Source: Pomphorhynchus laevis (lineage: Eukaryota; Acanthocephala; Palaeacanthocephala; Echinorhynchida; Pomphorhynchidae). Taken from it: DNA of 64,000 nucleotides. The stretch lies in assembly GCA_012934845.2 (NCBI GenBank), contig WNNJ02000487.1, positions 434,001-498,000 of the forward strand, written 5' to 3'. This document shows positions 12,006 through 23,399 of this stretch, piece by piece. Numbering within the stretch: position 1 is the first letter of the stretch; each line of letters begins with the position of its first letter. The notes beneath the pieces are model-generated. The model worked only from the letters and a program-made list of their open reading frames with translations, was not told the origin of the DNA and ran no database searches. The position numbers were made by a program, and so were the translations under genes.

Positions 12006-12344
12006 ATGCAGAGTACTCGTGAGCCTTTTTCACTGAATGTCCTTCAGTGGAATTCGGGAGGTGCTTCTGCCCTCAGACTTCTATCTGGTAGAGATGCAGA
12101 TGCTATAGTCCTCCAGGAGACGCGGTCTATCCGTCTTCCCCAGAACTTTACTCGATTTATCCCAAAGCATATCTGTTCCCACTATACTCCGTACATAACC
12201 CCACCTCACTCCTCTTCATCTCAACGACTCTTGACCTTAGTTAAGTGCTCCTTAAAGTCCTCCCTCTTATTAAACTACTCATGTCCGGCCATGTCTTGTC
12301 TAGTAGTTTCACTCAGTAAGAACGGTAAACGCCTCAGTCTAGCT
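12006..12344 (+). pseudogene. I/Jockey-like endonuclease N-terminus, cut by the hAT
   Basis: It opens with MQSTREPFSLNVLQWNSGG and continues ALRLLSGRDADAIVLQETRS, the Asn and Gln-Glu-Thr of an AP-like endonuclease. The frame runs to about 12340, where the hAT target duplication GTCTAGCT begins. The sequence continues beyond the hAT at 14720 (AATGTCTACATCCG...), in the order seen in the unsplit copy at 26.9 kb, so the insertion interrupts this domain. Confidence 0.75.
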
Positions 12345-14719
12345 CAGTGTTTCTCACCCTTTTTTCAATCATCGCCCACTTTTGAACATTTTTGTTTTCC
12401 TTTAATATCGCCCACCTTGACAGAAAAACTGTTTCAAATTTTATATAAATCTTAATATTTATGTAATAATAACAGTAGATATATGGATGTTAAAAACAAT
12501 ATGTAGATCTGTATTATAGAGTTACAAATCTCAGTTAGATTATCGATGAATAATAAATAAACCGAATTTGAAAAAATATATAAATAAGGAAATTTAATGT
12601 GATACTTGGTTTTGATGTTTTTTACTAGTTCCTCAATTTTAGGCTTAAAGTTTGTAAGCTTCATTATCACGTCACCTCTCGAACATATGTCTATTCTATT
12701 TCTTTCTTTAGTTATCATTTTATTTACTGTACTAAAACCACATTCCACTAAATAAGAAGACGGAAAACACAGCAAAATATTGGTCATTTCAGTCCAAATC
12801 GTAGGATATAAAAACTTCGCCGACTGTGTCATCCATAATCCAAATTATCCGTCCTTTTCATATTTATATTTCAATTCTTCATTGCATTGAAGATTGATAA
12901 TTCTTGAATGTTTTCTTCAACACATTCAATATCACAGCCAAAGTGGTCAATCATCCATGGCTTAATATGCAAAGAAAATAAATCCGAAAACCAACTAAGA
13001 AATTCCTGCTTTAGTGTTGAGAAGTATTCAGAATAATTGAATAAGTCTTGATCAGAAAGAAAATACTCTACATTTTTCATCTCCTGCATATTTCTAAAGT
13101 TTCTCTTCAACAAGTTGTTCTTAAAAACTTCTTGTTCTCTGTAAAGGCCTTAATAGTACGCTTACAGTCGATCACAGTAACAAGTTTTCCTTGCAATTTC
13201 AGGGATATTTCATTAAGCTTTCTGAAAATAAATGTCATAAAGTTTATATTGTTTTTATGGGCATTCAGCCCGTCTCTTCTATCGAATTCCTTTTCATCTT
13301 CCAGGAAAGAAATAATTGTGTCAAATAAGTAAACAAATATTGCAAGGCAATTACCTTTAGATAACCATCGTATTTCAGTGTAGAGAAGTAATCTATTGTA
13401 TTGCTCATTATTGTCTTTAAGGAAAATATGAAACAATCTGTCACACTTTGAATTTGTCTTTATCTTGTTTACTACTTGGGTGACAAGCCTTAAAGAATAA
13501 TGAAGAATATGACTTATGTTCTTTGCCACCAAGTTATGACGATGTATAATACAGTGGATAGTAAATATTGTTAAACAAATGTTCTTTAAAATTGAAATAA
13601 ACCCTTATGCCTTCCAATCTTTGCAGGGGCTCCGTCAGTAGCATATGATATCAAATTTTCAAATGGTATTTGTTTTTCTTCGAACCAAGATTCAACAACT
13701 TCGTATATTGATGATCCTGTTGTGTCTGTTTTTAAATACTTCATAAATAACATTTCTTCGTGTATTTGAAAATCGTCATCAATAAAGCGGACATGACATC
13801 AGCAGGGCTCTACTATCGTTAACAGTTGATTCGTCAATTTGAATTGAAAACTTTCTAGTTAGTTTTTCAATTAGCTGTCCTTCAACATCTTCAGCCATTT
13901 CATCTATTCTTCTTCTAATTGAATAGTTGCTTAGTGGAATTGTATTAATAATTGTTTCGGTATCTTCTATTTTTAAAACTGTTTAGAGAAGAATATCAAA
14001 TGCGGGTTTTAATAGTGTTTCAGCAACGGAATGCGAGCTACAGGTTTTAGAGATTAGTCCATTAAATTAATAGGAAGAAATCAGTCCTTTCGAACTTTCA
14101 AGTATTTGTTTTTTAAACATACCAGTAAAAGTTGGACGTTTTTCAAAAATTTCTTTTTCTTTTTGAAAATATTCAATTCCTTTATCTAATTTTTTAGCGT
14201 AGACTCTTTTCTGGTGTTCGAGGAGCCTTGAAGGTTTCATAGCTTCATTAGAGAACGGTTTGCGACATAAAAGACAGAATGGAATATCTTTCTTATAGGG
14301 ACTTTCGATAAATCCAAAAGCTAAACACTCTGCACTGTATTTGCGCCATATTTTTTTCTTCTGTCATAGTAAGGGATGATTTTTATAAAAAAACTTGAAA
14401 GAAATATATAAACTGTAATAAAAATCAATATGGTGCCAAAAATCATTTTTTACCATGCAATTAATAACAAAGTTGACTTTTTTTTATTAAAAAACGACTA
14501 ACACATTTAAAAGTTAAAGTTCCTGCGTGTGAACATTAAAATCTTGAGTAGATTTAAAAATAAATGTTGAAGAAATAAATTTAAACTTTTACATCAAAAA
14601 ATTTATAAGATTTTTCTTCTATGTTTTTACCAATTTTCACAAACAAAATCGCCCACCTGGAAAATATTTTCGCCTACTAGTGGGCGATATTGCTTAGGTT
14701 GAGAACCCCTGGTCTAGCC
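12337..14719 (-). mobile_element. hAT transposon with TIRs and 8-bp target duplication
   Basis: The element proper is 12345-14711 (2367 bp). The left end CAGTGTTTCTCACCC and the right end read inward CAGGGGTTCTCAACC match at 12 of 15 positions, and CGCCCAC follows in both. The flanks are GTCTAGCT (12337-12344) and GTCTAGCC (14712-14719), an 8-bp duplication with one mismatch. Target length, TIR sequence and a BED-finger transposase on the minus strand all fit hAT. It is inserted in the second I/Jockey-like LINE, so it is younger than that LINE. Confidence 0.93.
12452..14370 (-). pseudogene. hAT transposase of ZBED/SCAND3-like type, decayed
   Basis: Read from the right: a BED-type finger near 14330-14220 (CLLCRKPF, then LLEHQKR), a middle part with SIQIDESTVNDSRALLMSALL near 13830 (the first acidic residue of the RNase H-like core), the helical insertion region 13532-13107 (RLFHIFLKDNNEQYNRLLLYTEIRWLSKG), and the C-terminal dimerisation region 12832-12600 (FPSSYLVECGFSTVNKMITK, RNRIDICSRGD). 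These resemble ZBED5/SCAND3-type hAT proteins. Several frame changes and stops separate the pieces, so no intact protein is made. It would have cut and pasted the element through its TIRs. Confidence 0.85.
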
Positions 14720-15041
14720 AATGTCTACATCCGTCCAGGGGAAATTCACAAGAACCGTGACATCCTGGATAGTATTAGAGACAGGCTCTATCGAATGAAC
14801 ACTGGACCACTAGATATAGTTTCCAGCTGAATAATGATATGACGAGTATTGCTCGCCTTAGTCCTTCTCAGTCTTGCTTTTGGAAGATTTTCAAGAAGGA
14901 GAAGTTTATTTGCTGGAAGGATAGAGCATTGGGTTAGACAAGGAATGTAGGCCTTGATAAAGTTTTGGAGGAGTCACTAGCCCTCACAACTATGGAGCCA
15001 CTCAATCACCTCAACCAATCCCGCCTTGGTGTAACTTCTAT

Positions 15042-15302
15042 CTGTAACGGATATCCTTAACTCGTGGGATCCACTCCCGGGCACCTCCAAATCCGTCGCT
15101 CCACTTTCTTCTCGGGTCTGTCAGCTTTTGACAGCTGATCAGAGAAGAGAGGTGGCCGTCACTTCAAGAGTAGGGATATATCTGTTACGGATATCCTTAA
15201 CCCGTGGGATCCACTCCCGGGCACCTCCGAATCCGTCGTTCCACTTTCTTCTCGGGTCTGTCAGCTTTTGACAGCTGATCAGCGAAAAGAGGCGGCCGTC
15301 AC
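15042..15302 (+). repeat. 140-bp tandem duplication inside the LINE linker
   Basis: CTGTAACGGATATCC at 15042 and CTGTTACGGATATCC at 15182 begin two units with nearly the same sequence (CTCCCGGGCACCTCC, CTTTTGACAGCTGATCAG in both). The other two LINE copies have a single unit, so the duplication arose in this copy or its immediate parent. Confidence 0.85.
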
Positions 15303-15349
15303 AATGCTTTAAGCCTCCCCATCCGATGTAGCAGGGGTCAATATTAGTA

Positions 15350-16113
15350 AGCGTGTTTTTATTCCTAAGAAAAAATTCTGTTCATGCCCTAAAGATATGC
15401 GACCCATCTCGATTCAAAATGCCCTCGTGTCGATTTACGAAAAAGCGCTTGCGCGTAAAATCCGCGACAATTAAAGTAGACGTAATTTGATCTCTCCAGG
15501 TTTTCATGGGTTTGTCCAAGGTCGCTCGGTCCATTCAGCAGTTAGTGAAGTGTAACAGTTTTGTAGGGATAATAGTCATCGTCTAGTTGTGGCTGTTTTC
15601 CTTGACTTTTGTGCTGCATTTGACCGCATCTCCATTCCCTTTGTGACATCTTCTCTCAGATCCCTGTGGTTGTCCGCGAGAATTGTGAAGAGGGTGGAGA
15701 TCCTGCTGTATACCAAGCGATTTTACTATGAAGACGACCCTGATGCGCGTCAGTTCTACCCTATTACGGGTGTGCCTCAAGCATCACCACTTTCTCCTAT
15801 CTTGTATCTTGCTGCCTCCATTATCCTATTCAAAATATTTAAACGCAAACAACGTCTTGTGTTGTATGCTGATGACACCACAGCCCTGTTCTCTAGACAC
15901 AGGTGCAAAGACGTAGTCTCTGACATCAGCCGGTTCTTTTTAAGATTAAAAGATCAGCTACCCAAATCCAATCTCATTTTAAACTCTGCTAAATCGCAGG
16001 TGGTCGTCTTTCATGGCACCCTGCTACAAAGCAAAAACTTAAAAGATTATCACTCTCTGCGCTCTTCTCCATATTTGCCTCTGAACCACTCCCCACCTTC
16101 ACAAGTCGAGTAA
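15350..16113 (+). pseudogene. I/Jockey-like reverse transcriptase (second copy)
   Basis: The fingers read MRPISIQNALVSIYEKALARK near 15400, then GFHGFVQGRSVHSAV. Motif A is AVFLDFCAAFDRISIPF (15589-15640), motif B is GVPQASPLSPILYLA near 15770-15810, and motif C is LYADDTTALFS near 15862, then LILNSAKSQVVVFHG. The segment 15589-16113 is open and is the best preserved RT core of the three copies. It ends in a shifted frame, after which YLGFTVTVNWSAKADLDRLKR can be read at 16110-16175. An upstream stop near 15475 and the later shifts make it non-functional. Confidence 0.82.
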
Positions 16114-16605
16114 AATACCTGGGGTTCACCGTTACGGTGAACTGGTCGGCAAAAGCTGACCTGGATAGACTCAAACGTATCCTGAAGAAAGCTAGGTGTG
16201 CCCTGAACTGGCTTAGCATCTGTCATTGAAAGGGACAACCCAGGTGCGCCGCTAGGGCACTTGGACTATAACGGGATTAGTCTTCTTTTTGCGAGGACGT
16301 CCCTCAGAGCAAAGGCCAAGGTTTCTTAAGCTCCTCGTATCTCGTTTACCCAGCATAGTCCGCGCCGATTGGATTCTTCGGGGGGGGTGAAAGACCCCAG
16401 ATGGTTCAGTCGGAAAGCGGCGTGTTGGATCGGTTTTGGGGGGGCTCAGATCCTCCTGAACTTGAGGGCATAGAAGATAAAGTAGAAGACAAAGAATAGT
16501 TGAAGACCGAAGTTGTTCTGCAGCTTTTTCTGACTATGTTGTGACTTGTCTGTTTTGTTTTCTTGCTCCTTATAGGTTATTGATGTATTTAATAAAATTG
16601 TTATT

Positions 16606-17180
16606 ATTACATGTGGTTCGTATTTATTTCCGGCAATCCAGGAGATGTCAACCCATCAGACATAGTGACTTCTAAACATGATCGGCAAGCGTGTTAAAAC
16701 TTGCGTTGATGCCGTGTAGAATTGGTATCTGAACACATTAATAATTGTATTGAATTCAGTGATCGTTCTTAATAGCCATCCTATTTGTTTATCGGTAAGC
16801 TATTTTTTTCAGAATAAACTTCAGTATACCGCTCACAGTGTCCTCCACCGATTAGGCATTAAGGAGTTGTGCTACTCGATGTGATATTGTTGCTGCTTAG
16901 AAACCATTGGTACTCATTAAACAGAATGCAGAACCTCGGTTGAATTGTATAAACGAGTGGATACCGAAACTGTAAAATATCTATTTAAGATATATAATTA
17001 ACATTTAAGACGACTTATCTGGCATGAATACTCGTTGATCACAATAAACATGAATTTGTTCTGGCAACAATTCGGAAAGGGACCTTCATAATTAATTGAT
17101 AAACGGTTAAATCGATGTAAGGATTTTATAACGAATGCTTTTGGATGCTTGTAAATACTAGGTTTCACCCCGGTTAAAGT
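16606..17180. other. Spacer, nothing recognised
   Basis: AT-rich sequence with no repeat or open frame I can name. It lies between the tail of the I/Jockey-like LINE and an RTE-like fragment. Confidence 0.55.
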
Positions 17181-17530
17181 TCGGAAAAACTTTAAAAGAT
17201 CATGTCCGGAACGAAGAAATCAGGGATCGTTTTGGCGTAGTGCCAATAATAAAGAAACTTCGCGAAAAACGACTACAATGGTACGGCCACGTTATCCGCG
17301 CAAGCGAACACCAACCATCAAATAGGTTCGTCGCCGTGACAGTGGATGGAAAGCGTCCGATAGGAAGGCCGAAATTGCGATGGATGGACGTCATACGTCA
17401 TGATTTGATAAGTGTTGGACTAGAAACCAAAGACGCCATAAATATAACCAAGTGGAGGCAACTTTCAAAAGCAGCGGAACCCGTACCTACACGGGAAAGA
17501 CGCTTAAGAAAAAGAAGAAGACTACGGTGT
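17181..17530 (+). pseudogene. RTE-like LINE C-terminal fragment
   Basis: The reading DHVRNEEIRDRFGVVPIIKK, LREKRLQWYGHVIRASEHQ, GKRPIGRPKLRWMDVIRHDL and a Lys/Arg-rich end is the typical C-terminus of nematode- and trematode-style RTE/endonuclease-RT proteins. Only this terminal part is present; the RT core is missing, as expected for a 5'-truncated copy. The open stretch runs from about 17195 to 17650, but similarity stops near 17530. No tail or target duplication is clear. The family is recognised from memory of the motif, not from a search. Confidence 0.72.
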
Positions 17531-18184
17531 AAGTTTGACAAAAATCAATCACTAAAAGCACGTCGATTATTGACAATGAGATATTATGAGAGCGTATGTA
17601 ATGTTATATCCTCGTTTAGCCAGGATTACATAACAAATTATGTAACTTGAATATTTCGAAAGATCGATTACTCATAGCACAAACAATTCGAATGTCTGCA
17701 ACCACGTATTCGATATAGAAACTAAATTCAAATAAATCCAACTACTATTGTGATATTTTATAATTTTTGATTTGACTCTTACCTTTCGATATATGTAAGC
17801 AATAGATCGTTGGTGTGTAATAATTTAAAGTGTCTACAGATTCCACAATAGATAGAACTTCTAGCTCAGCCGCGGCTTGACAATTTTCAGATTTCTAAAG
17901 AGCTAGTAAAACAAAAGCGGCTGGTCGTCCTTCTTCACTGAGAGTTGCGTAGATTTCTAGTTATAATGTATTGGTTTCAATGATGAGTAATTTATTGTCT
18001 CCGATATGTTTCTTGCAAACAACAGACAATGCTTATTTTAGGTCTTTAAAATATTTGGAAGTTTCGTGAAATATCGCACATTCTGTAGCATTGGAAAATG
18101 AACGTATTCTGTCCAAAAATCGATTATTCCACTGATAATAACGGATAAACATACCTAAAATACTTTTTTTTATCATGCAGACAA
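17531..18184. other. Spacer, nothing recognised
   Basis: AT-rich, with no motif-bearing open frame. The short minus-strand frame at 18033-18275 partly overlaps the LINE fragment that follows and has no known motif. Confidence 0.5.
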
Positions 18185-18920
18185 ATAAGTGACTGATATA
18201 GAACGAGTGAACAAATATAAGGACTTGGGAGTGTGGATAAACAGTGATTTGAGTACCGTCACACATACTGAACATGCTTGTTCAAATGCGTTTGGGATAA
18301 TCGGTCAACTTCGACGCACTTTCATTGCACTCAATCAATTTGCCCTACGTCCGCTAATCTTTGCTCATGTGTTGAGCCGTCTTCTATATGCTGCGCCGTG
18401 TGTATCCCCAAAATTCAAAAGAACATATTAGTTCAGAGAGGGTACTTCATAGAGCTACCAAGCTAGCACCGCAACTGAAATTTTTGTCGTACCCTGATCG
18501 ATTAAAAGCACTTAGACTTGAGACTGTCACGTGAACCCGTCGGTACATCGATATGAGTATGGTCTGGAAAATTCTTAATGATTTGGATCATTCACTTCGA
18601 GATTGTCTTCATTTGCGCTCATCCAATATCCTACGAGGCCATGGTTTAATCATGCGACGTGAAAGGATAAGGAAATCACGAGCTGTCCAATTTGATCGGC
18701 GAGTTGTATCTCTGTGGAATAGGCTTGGAGAGTCAACAGTGTGCAATAGCAATATCAACGAATTCAAAAAGAAATTACGGATGGAGGATGCCATGGGGAA
18801 AGCTGCTTTTCCGTATTTGTGATACTTCTATTATATTTTCTTTTTTTTCGGCAGTGAACCTGCCAGTTAAGCCATGCTTTTATGTGCAGTTGAAACATTA
18901 ATAATAATATTTTAACAAAT
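18185..18920 (+). pseudogene. CR1-like LINE 3' fragment with TAA-type tail
   Basis: It starts just after the position of RT motif C: VNKYKDLGVWINSDLSTVTH, then GIIGQLRRTFIALNQFALRP and SRLLYAAPCVSPK, the CR1 thumb. After a frame change it reads MVWKILNDLDHSLRDCLHLR, LRGHGLIMRRERIRKSRAVQ and VVSLWNRLGES (18553-18822), the CR1 C-terminus. The non-coding end finishes with TTAATAATAATATTTT near 18900-18915, a TAA-rich tail of the kind the RLE LINEs occupy elsewhere in the window. It is 5' truncated and broken. Confidence 0.78.
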
Positions 18921-20865
18921 GAGTCATTAGCTTTGGATCATGTTTAAGGATACTGTCGGTAATAAGATATCCGAGTACACAAATAGAATTACTGGATAGA
19001 ACAATTTTCTCATTATTTGTAATTTATCCGTATTTAGATATTGTTTTCAAAAAATTCATTAACGTTCTTAATATGTTGAACAATTATGTTGCCTGTTATG
19101 ACAATGTCGTCCAAGTAAGGATGTTAATACCAAATGTGTCATCAGTTTCTGAAGAATCGTAGGGTATCCAAGATAAAGAGATCCCTAGTGTGACAGTATC
19201 ATTAACTTGCGAAGTACATGAATATAGCGTGGCGGGTTATCGCAACGATCAGCGTTTTCAAAAAAGTGTAAGAGTTCATCTGTCAAGGATAAAATGCTTA
19301 AATAGGTTAATGTTTCCTTTCCTAGTGTAGCCAACTCCTGTACAAGAATCAGGAAGTGCAGATTCCACTTGCACCATGGATCTCAACCCCACAACGATGT
19401 CAATCCGTATAGACGTAACTAAACTGACATTATGAGGACATATATCACTCGCGTATGAACTAAAGGACATCGTTATTCTCGCATACTAATGACCTCATAC
19501 GAAGAATTTGGCAAATATATTGCACAGAGAAGCAACGGCAACATTACTAAAACGGGTCAATGCATTGAAATCCCGGAATAGTTGTTGTCTCAGTGCAAAA
19601 AGTCTCAATTAATACAATTACATCAAAACGGCATATAAAAGTTATATAACCAGTATTTAGAAGAAATTTCAAACCTTCCATATGTAATTTTCTGAAGATG
19701 CTAACAGAAGTTAGCGAAATATCAAAAATAATTTCATCTTTCCTTTAATCCAGTTCCAATAATTATTTATTCGATTTATATTATGCAATACGACATTGAA
19801 TTTGCAACTGTACAAATACCTAGATTGTAATGTTAGATTCAATTTTCGAATGGAATTTTCGAGTTTGTTGTACAAAATAATGTCAATAAATCACATTGTA
19901 AACAAGGTTACAAGATATAATGGATATTTGAAGTTTGTTAAGCTTTTTAGCTTGCTTACGTAACTATTACACCTTTAAAAAGTGGCCTTTCTTGCTGTGA
20001 TTATATTAGTTGATTATTCTAGCTGAACAATCTGATTGTGGATGATGATTTCTACCTCAGAAGAAACATTTTATTTGATTGTTAAGGACGATGAATCTGA
20101 CTACATCAACATTTTGACTCTCTTCTTCGTTATTACAATGTTACAGATAAAACGATTCGTGACTGTTACCGTCTTGGTAATGCATGTATTTCGCCTTATT
20201 CTAAACTACGTTTGACATCGTAGTTTTCTTTTTAAATCAATTATGTTCGTTCTTAAAAACACTGTCTGATGTGTTCTGATCGTAATCCTCGAATAATGAA
20301 TCACGTACATACTGGTTTTGATGTTCATCTTCTGAAATTTTTTTAAATCTGCAATTATTTTCGATTTGCAGGATAGTTTGAAAAAACTGGTCGATACTTT
20401 GTTCCCGGTTTTGCTTTGTTGTGGATATTATATGTCGATTGTAAATAAGTTATTCGATTTCACAAATAATGTTTTCATTTTGTCGAGAGCTTCTTTTAAC
20501 GTTTTGCATTTACCAATGTAAGCAGATAACGTTCTGCTTATTGGATTGACAAAGAGTTTCTGAGTTTCAGTGATTTCCGAATGTATGGATAAAAATAAAG
20601 ATATTTTTTGTTTCCAATGTATCCGGTCGACGTTAGCATTCAGATTGCCAGACGTGATAATGAGCATATCGGGCTTAAAATACTAGTCAATTTATGTACA
20701 ATTGTTCAGCAAATTGGAGTGAATCAACGAGACTTCGCAAATAATTCTTTATTGAACAATATGCAAAAAGATTAAGTAGCGCTAAGTCATACAAAACATT
20801 TATGCCAACCTGCCAAATAGATAACTGTTTAATTATATTTAATCCATTTACACGTATTTGAGCTC
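18921..20865. other. Long spacer, no gene recognised
   Basis: Nearly 2 kb of AT-rich sequence. Open stretches such as 19276-19470 (-), 20428-20667 (-) and 20687-20869 (-) carry no motif I can name. I see no terminal repeats or strong palindromes. It could hold very old repeats or unannotated host sequence. Confidence 0.5.
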
Positions 20866-20869
20866 GCAT

Positions 20870-21310
20870 ACTTCAAATTCACTTTCTGAACTTTGTCACA
20901 TCCTCTCAGTATCTGAAGTTTCTTCACTCTTTTTTCTTAATTGCACATCGCTACTAAATCCCTTACCAACTGAAGTACTTGAACGTCTTTCGGGAATGTA
21001 TTCCTTCCTTACAGCTGATTATATTTCGTCGATTCGTATTCGTGTATTTCCTACACTCTAGAAATATGCAATAATTACGATTTTCTCCTTGTGAGTAGCC
21101 TGGATAAGTACACATCACAGTACTTGGTTTAATAAGGAGCTAAGATACGCTCTCAAATTAAAAAGCTGGCATTCGTTAGGTTTTCTGAACAACTAATACG
21201 CTGCTTGGACTGATAGGTGCCAGTCAATTAAGTATTAAACTGCCGCCTGTTACAAATTAGCCTCTTCGTGGAGCGGACCAGGCAACGTATGTTCGACATT
21301 CGTCGATCAA
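20870..21310 (+). pseudogene. Possible CR1-like pre-RT linker fragment
   Basis: Near 21110-21310 the plus strand reads STWFNKELRYALKLKSWHSL, then a short stop-broken stretch and KLASSWSGPGNV, like the linker between endonuclease and RT in CR1-type LINEs (W-F-N/D-x-E-L-R, then basic residues). The preceding part (20858-21061) is open but unrecognised. The similarity is weak and the call tentative. Confidence 0.35.
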
Positions 21311-21376
21311 CGGCTAAATAATTGGCCGGCTTGCATCAGCCGTAGGGATAGTCTTTTCATAGACTATCTCAGATCC

Positions 21377-21645
21377 CTCCGATGACTCCAACTGCGGATT
21401 AGACAATGGACAAAAAGGCGGAAGAAAGTCACGGATGCCTGTTTCCTTACAGTAGCGATGTTGGATCATCAAAGGATACTGTGAACGGGATATAGCCGTA
21501 CAAACAAAAATCACTCCGATGACTCCAACGGCAGATGGGACAATGGACAAAGGTGGAAGAGAGTCTAGGAGACCTGTTTCCTTACAGTAACGATGTTGGA
21601 TCATCAAATGATATCGGGAACGGGAGATAACCGAACAAACCAAAA
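21377..21645. repeat. 137-bp tandem duplication upstream of the RTE-like LINE
   Basis: CTCCGATGACTCCAAC begins at 21377 and again at 21514. The two units share GTTTCCTTACAGTA and CGATGTTGGATCATCAAA. They lie just upstream of the RTE-like copy and could be repeated leader units of that LINE, or a local duplication. The 128-codon open frame on the minus strand (21700-21314) is an effect of the repeat. Confidence 0.8.
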
Positions 21646-22114
21646 CAATAAAAATGACAAGCCACAAATTTACAAAATATAGATCAAGTGTGAAGAACAA
21701 TGGTTAACTCACTACTGACCGGAGTAGTTTTCATTGTCGGGTGCCGTGTGACCAAGCAGTTGTACGGAGACAGCGAAAGAGTCATCAACATCTGAAGCGG
21801 ACTTGCCTTTATGTAGGAACGTTGAATGTCATCTCGCTTGCGGGGAAGCCACAATAATTAGTTGAAAAGATGTTCGCTTCAGTCTAGAAATAGTCGGAGT
21901 GACTTCTCTTCACTATTCTGGAACTGGAACTAAACTTTTGGATCAAGAATGAACCTTGAACTATTCGAGAGTTACCAAGGGAAAGCGACGACATGCGGGT
22001 GTAGGGATACTTACAAGTCCCCGGTTGTCGTTCGTGACAGAGAGGTTTAGCCCAGTGAACAAAATACTGGCGTCTCTGAGACTCCTAGTCAAAGAGGGAT
22101 AGAGGATAACTGTT

Positions 22115-22525
22115 GTGTGTGCGTATGCTTACAACATCATCTCGGAATACACTGCCTTTGTAGAAGATCTTCATGCTCTGCTTGATAGTACTCCTGTTCG
22201 AGATTCTCTTGTTATATTGGGTGACTTATATGCTCATGTTAGTATCGACAGTAGCACTTGGAAGGGAGTATTGGTACGGAACGGACTCTCTGATCTGAAT
22301 GCGAATAGTGATGAATTATTGCACTTTTGTTCTCGTAACAATGTATGCATAACCAACACCATGTTTGAACATAAAGAGATCCGTAGATGCACATGGCATC
22401 AGGATTCTCTCAGTCAAAGATCAATGATCGATTTTGTAATCGTTTCATCTGATCTGGGACGTTATGGTCTGGACACTCGTGTGAAGAGAGAGGGGCTGAT
22501 CTGTCAATTGATCACTGCCTTGTAG
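22115..22525 (+). pseudogene. RTE-like endonuclease domain
   Basis: An open 136-codon piece with the AP-endonuclease signatures VILGDLYAHV (the Gly-Asp of the catalytic GD motif), a TW motif (CTWHQDSLSQRSMIDFVIVS, with the aspartate near the end) and a following DTRVKREG. The first codons are an alternate-frame lead-in. The frame ends at 22525 where S/D/H (SADLSTDHCLVV-like) would be expected; the next frame does read DHCLVVSKLRWPDR near 22510-22545. The active-site histidine is therefore in a different frame and the domain is broken. Confidence 0.72.
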
Positions 22526-23399
22526 TTAGTAAACTTCGATGGCCGGATCGGATGCTAGAGAAGCTTGTTAAACCCAAACGTTATGTGAGGGCGTGCTGGG
22601 AGCGTCTAGCAGATGTTTCTGCTACATCTAGGAGGATTGCTCTCTGTGGCAGAAGAGGTGAAGAGCATTGATCAGGAATGGGAGATGTTCAGATCTTCGC
22701 TTGCCAAAGCAACTATGAAAATTTGTGGCTCGAAGGCCTTAGGTGCTTGTCGCGGAGGAAATACTCGAACTGCTTGATAGACACCAACAGTTAGAGATTT
22801 GCCCATCAGAAGAAGTTGGCTTATAAGTCAACTGTGTCAGATAAATCTGTGGAAGCTGTAGACAAGTACCGAAGAGCAAGGAGAGCTTTAGATCGAGCAG
22901 TCACTGAAGCGAAGAAGGCGGCTTGGGAGAAATTAGGAATGCATTTAGAACTTGATTATAGGTCAGCTTCGAATATGTTCTAGAGGACGATCAGGAACCT
23001 TCGTGTTTGAAAGCAGAAAACTCTTCAAACTGTCTATGACAAGAGAGGATCTATGCTTACTGACATTAAATAAATTTTTGGTTGTTGGAAAGAGCATTTT
23101 AATAGTCTTCTTAATCCGATTGATATGCCTTCTCCTGTAGAAGTAGAGCATTTAGAATCAACGGAAGAGCTCATCTCTTTGGAAGATGTCATTGCTGTAT
23201 TTAAGAAACTCCGTAATGGTAATTCTTCTAAAGTGACGAGATTCGACCTGAAGCTTTAAAGGCTCTCGACGTTGTTGGCATGAAGTAGCCTACATACCTT
23301 CAATGTTGCATTGAAGTTGGCAAGGTTCCTAGTGAGTGGCTAAGTGGGGTGTTGGCACCGATCTTTATGAAAGGTGACCGAAGTGTGTTGAGGGACAAT

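Larger units (their letters stand above)
10990..16605 (+). mobile_element. I/Jockey-like LINE, second copy, split by a hAT insertion
   Basis: ORF1 pieces lie at 11060-11857 (TADLAKNYSEYFSNNL; cysteine cluster CSRCHKWG, CAVCSSASC). The endonuclease starts at 12006 (MQSTREPF, VLQWNSGGASALRL in frame, VLQETRSIRL). The element is interrupted at 12345-14711 by a hAT transposon and resumes at once at 14720 with the sequence for the next motif (GEIHKNR). RT lies at about 15350-16113. The 3' UTR ends near 16605 in TATTTAATAAAATTGTTATTATTA, an AT-rich TAA-like tail. A 140-bp tandem duplication (15042-15302) is private to this copy. It is a decayed, inactive copy. Confidence 0.82.

Noticed and set aside
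21314-21700. 128-codon minus-strand open frame with two similar halves
   Set aside because: The internal repeat is explained by the 137-bp DNA duplication. No protein family is recognised.
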